From Bacteroidales bacterium UBA1208 (GTDB lineage: Bacteria > Bacteroidota > Bacteroidia > Bacteroidales > P3), in NCBI GenBank assembly GCA_002309955.1, contig DBXQ01000001.1, positions 1,507 to 6,717 of the forward strand: a stretch of DNA of 5,211 bases. The letters run 5' to 3'. The translations under genes were made by a program, and so were the position numbers. The first letter of the stretch is position 1. Each line of letters begins with the position of its first letter. Of this stretch, positions 4,297 to 5,211 are shown piece by piece. The notes under the pieces were generated by a model. It saw only the letters and a program-made list of their open reading frames with translations, was not told the DNA's origin and ran no database searches.

Positions 4297-5211
4297 CTAC
4301 TTCAGCACGAAATTAATAGGAATCTGGTATCTCGACCGCACAGGCTTGCCCTTGAATGTGGCAGGCTTCCACTTCGGCATGCTTTTAATCACACGCATAG
4401 CCTCTTCGTCGCATCCGCCGCCGATGCCGCGAAATAGATAAAGATCACCTATGCTGCCGTCGGGCTCCACAATAAACTGCACAAACACCCTTCCTTCAAC
4501 CCCGTCGGCCTTGGCCTGCTCGGGATAGACGATTGACTTGGCAATATAGGCGCCCATAGCTTCGAACCCACCAGGGAACTCGGCAAGTTCGAAAGGTCCA
4601 TTGTCCTCCTTGTTAAACCAGTCCAACATCTCCTCCTCATCATTCCATGCCACCTGGTACCATTTAACTGTGCTGTCGTCAAGATTCATCATAGCGGTCA
4701 CACGGCTTGACTTCGCCACCGTTTCATGAATATTGACATTAAAGCGGACCGCCTCGGCCGAATCGGCAAACTCCTTGTGTTCGCCTACCGAGTCAAGAGG
4801 AATAATAATCCCCATAAACTCGCGTTCCACCAGCTGTCCGTCACGGTAGGTTTCGATGAACGGTGAGACCTCATACCTGCCGTCGGGGATAGCCGCTTGC
4901 TCCTGCGCAGGCTCTTGGTTCTTACAATTGGCAAAGAGCAGCAGAGCTGCCACTGGCAAGGCTGCCAACGCCTTGACCCACCCTTTGTGGGATTTAGGTT
5001 GTTTCATCATGGTAATACGTTTTTTGATTGTTGAAAAATGAAAACTATTGACTATCGGGACATACTTCATCCCAGAGATTTGACAATACAGCAGAGCGAG
5101 ATAACGCTTGTACGACCCCTCATCACCTTGCCGCAGCACTGCCTCGTCGGCCAGATACTCATGCACCTCGCACAAATCGCGCTCATACAGCCACACAAAC
5201 GGGTCGAACCA
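4297..5211 (-). CDS. M56 (BlaR1-type) membrane protein with TonB C-terminal domain (3' part; start beyond window)
   Basis: The frame is open to the right edge (WFDPFVWLYERDLCEVHEYLADEAVL), so the GTG at 5196 is internal, and 304 C-terminal residues are visible. That opening matches the region after the HExxH motif of BlaR1/MecR1-like M56 peptidases; the zinc motif itself would lie outside the window. The segment NSFHFSTIKKRITMM and a transmembrane helix (visible residues about 78-95, VKALAALPVAALLLFAN) follow, as in the family. A periplasmic region of about 120 residues comes next. It ends in a TonB C-terminal domain (about 213-304), with FPGGFEAMGAYIAKSIVYPEQA, GRVFVQFIVEPDGSI, a GIGGGCDEEAMRVIKSMPKWKP segment and a terminal INFVLK. 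In Bacteroidota this fusion is common and is usually preceded by a BlaI/MecI-type repressor, which would be to the right of the window. The protein probably senses an envelope signal. The LRR lipoprotein gene follows after 3 nt. Confidence 0.88.
   Translation of the reverse strand, partial: WFDPFVWLYERDLCEVHEYLADEAVLRQGDEGSYKRYLALLYCQISGMKYVPIVNSFHFSTIKKRITMMKQPKSHKGWVKALAALPVAALLLFANCKNQEPAQEQAAIPDGRYEVSPFIETYRDGQLVEREFMGIIIPLDSVGEHKEFADSAEAVRFNVNIHETVAKSSRVTAMMNLDDSTVKWYQVAWNDEEEMLDWFNKEDNGPFELAEFPGGFEAMGAYIAKSIVYPEQAKADGVEGRVFVQFIVEPDGSIGDLYLFRGIGGGCDEEAMRVIKSMPKWKPATFKGKPVRSRYQIPINFVLK

Overview
The window looks like a chromosomal segment of a Bacteroidota bacterium, most likely order Bacteroidales. 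The evidence is two Bacteroidota-type -7 boxes (TAnnTTTG), a MurF of the Bacteroides type, lipoprotein signals of the MLAGC kind, an M56/BlaR1-type protein fused to a TonB C-terminal domain, and an LRR lipoprotein. No tRNA, rRNA, CRISPR array or transposase is visible.

Left block (about 1-802, minus strand). A promoter near 795-802 would drive a leader of about 270 nt, then a 69-residue acidic protein, then a lipoprotein whose gene runs off the left edge. The lipoprotein resembles secreted or fimbrillin-like Bacteroidales surface proteins. The leader holds a set of perfect inverted repeats at 532-699. One is a GC stem followed by six T on the minus strand, with a competing partner upstream. 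It therefore reads as an attenuator, or as a separate small RNA ending before the small ORF. This is the least explained and most interesting part of the window.

Centre (1027-2389, plus strand). murF, the last cytoplasmic ligase of peptidoglycan precursor synthesis, has its own promoter and stands as a single gene. It is followed by an 80-nt array of an octamer close to TGATTGNT and a perfect hairpin. Both lie between the convergent 3' ends of murF and a fic gene.

Right block (2477-5211, minus strand). The fic gene encodes a class II Fic AMP-transferase with an N-terminal inhibitory motif, the full HPFADGNGRMGR core and a C-terminal winged helix, joined by a threefold SNQK linker. Upstream of it, and transcribed first, is a tightly spaced pair: the 3' part of an M56-type membrane protein with a TonB C-terminal domain, then 3 nt later an LRR lipoprotein. 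This pair looks like an envelope-sensing or envelope-maintenance operon whose start lies beyond the right edge.

No single new multi-gene system is proved here. The candidates for follow-up are the structured leader with its small ORF, and the M56/TonB-LRR pair.
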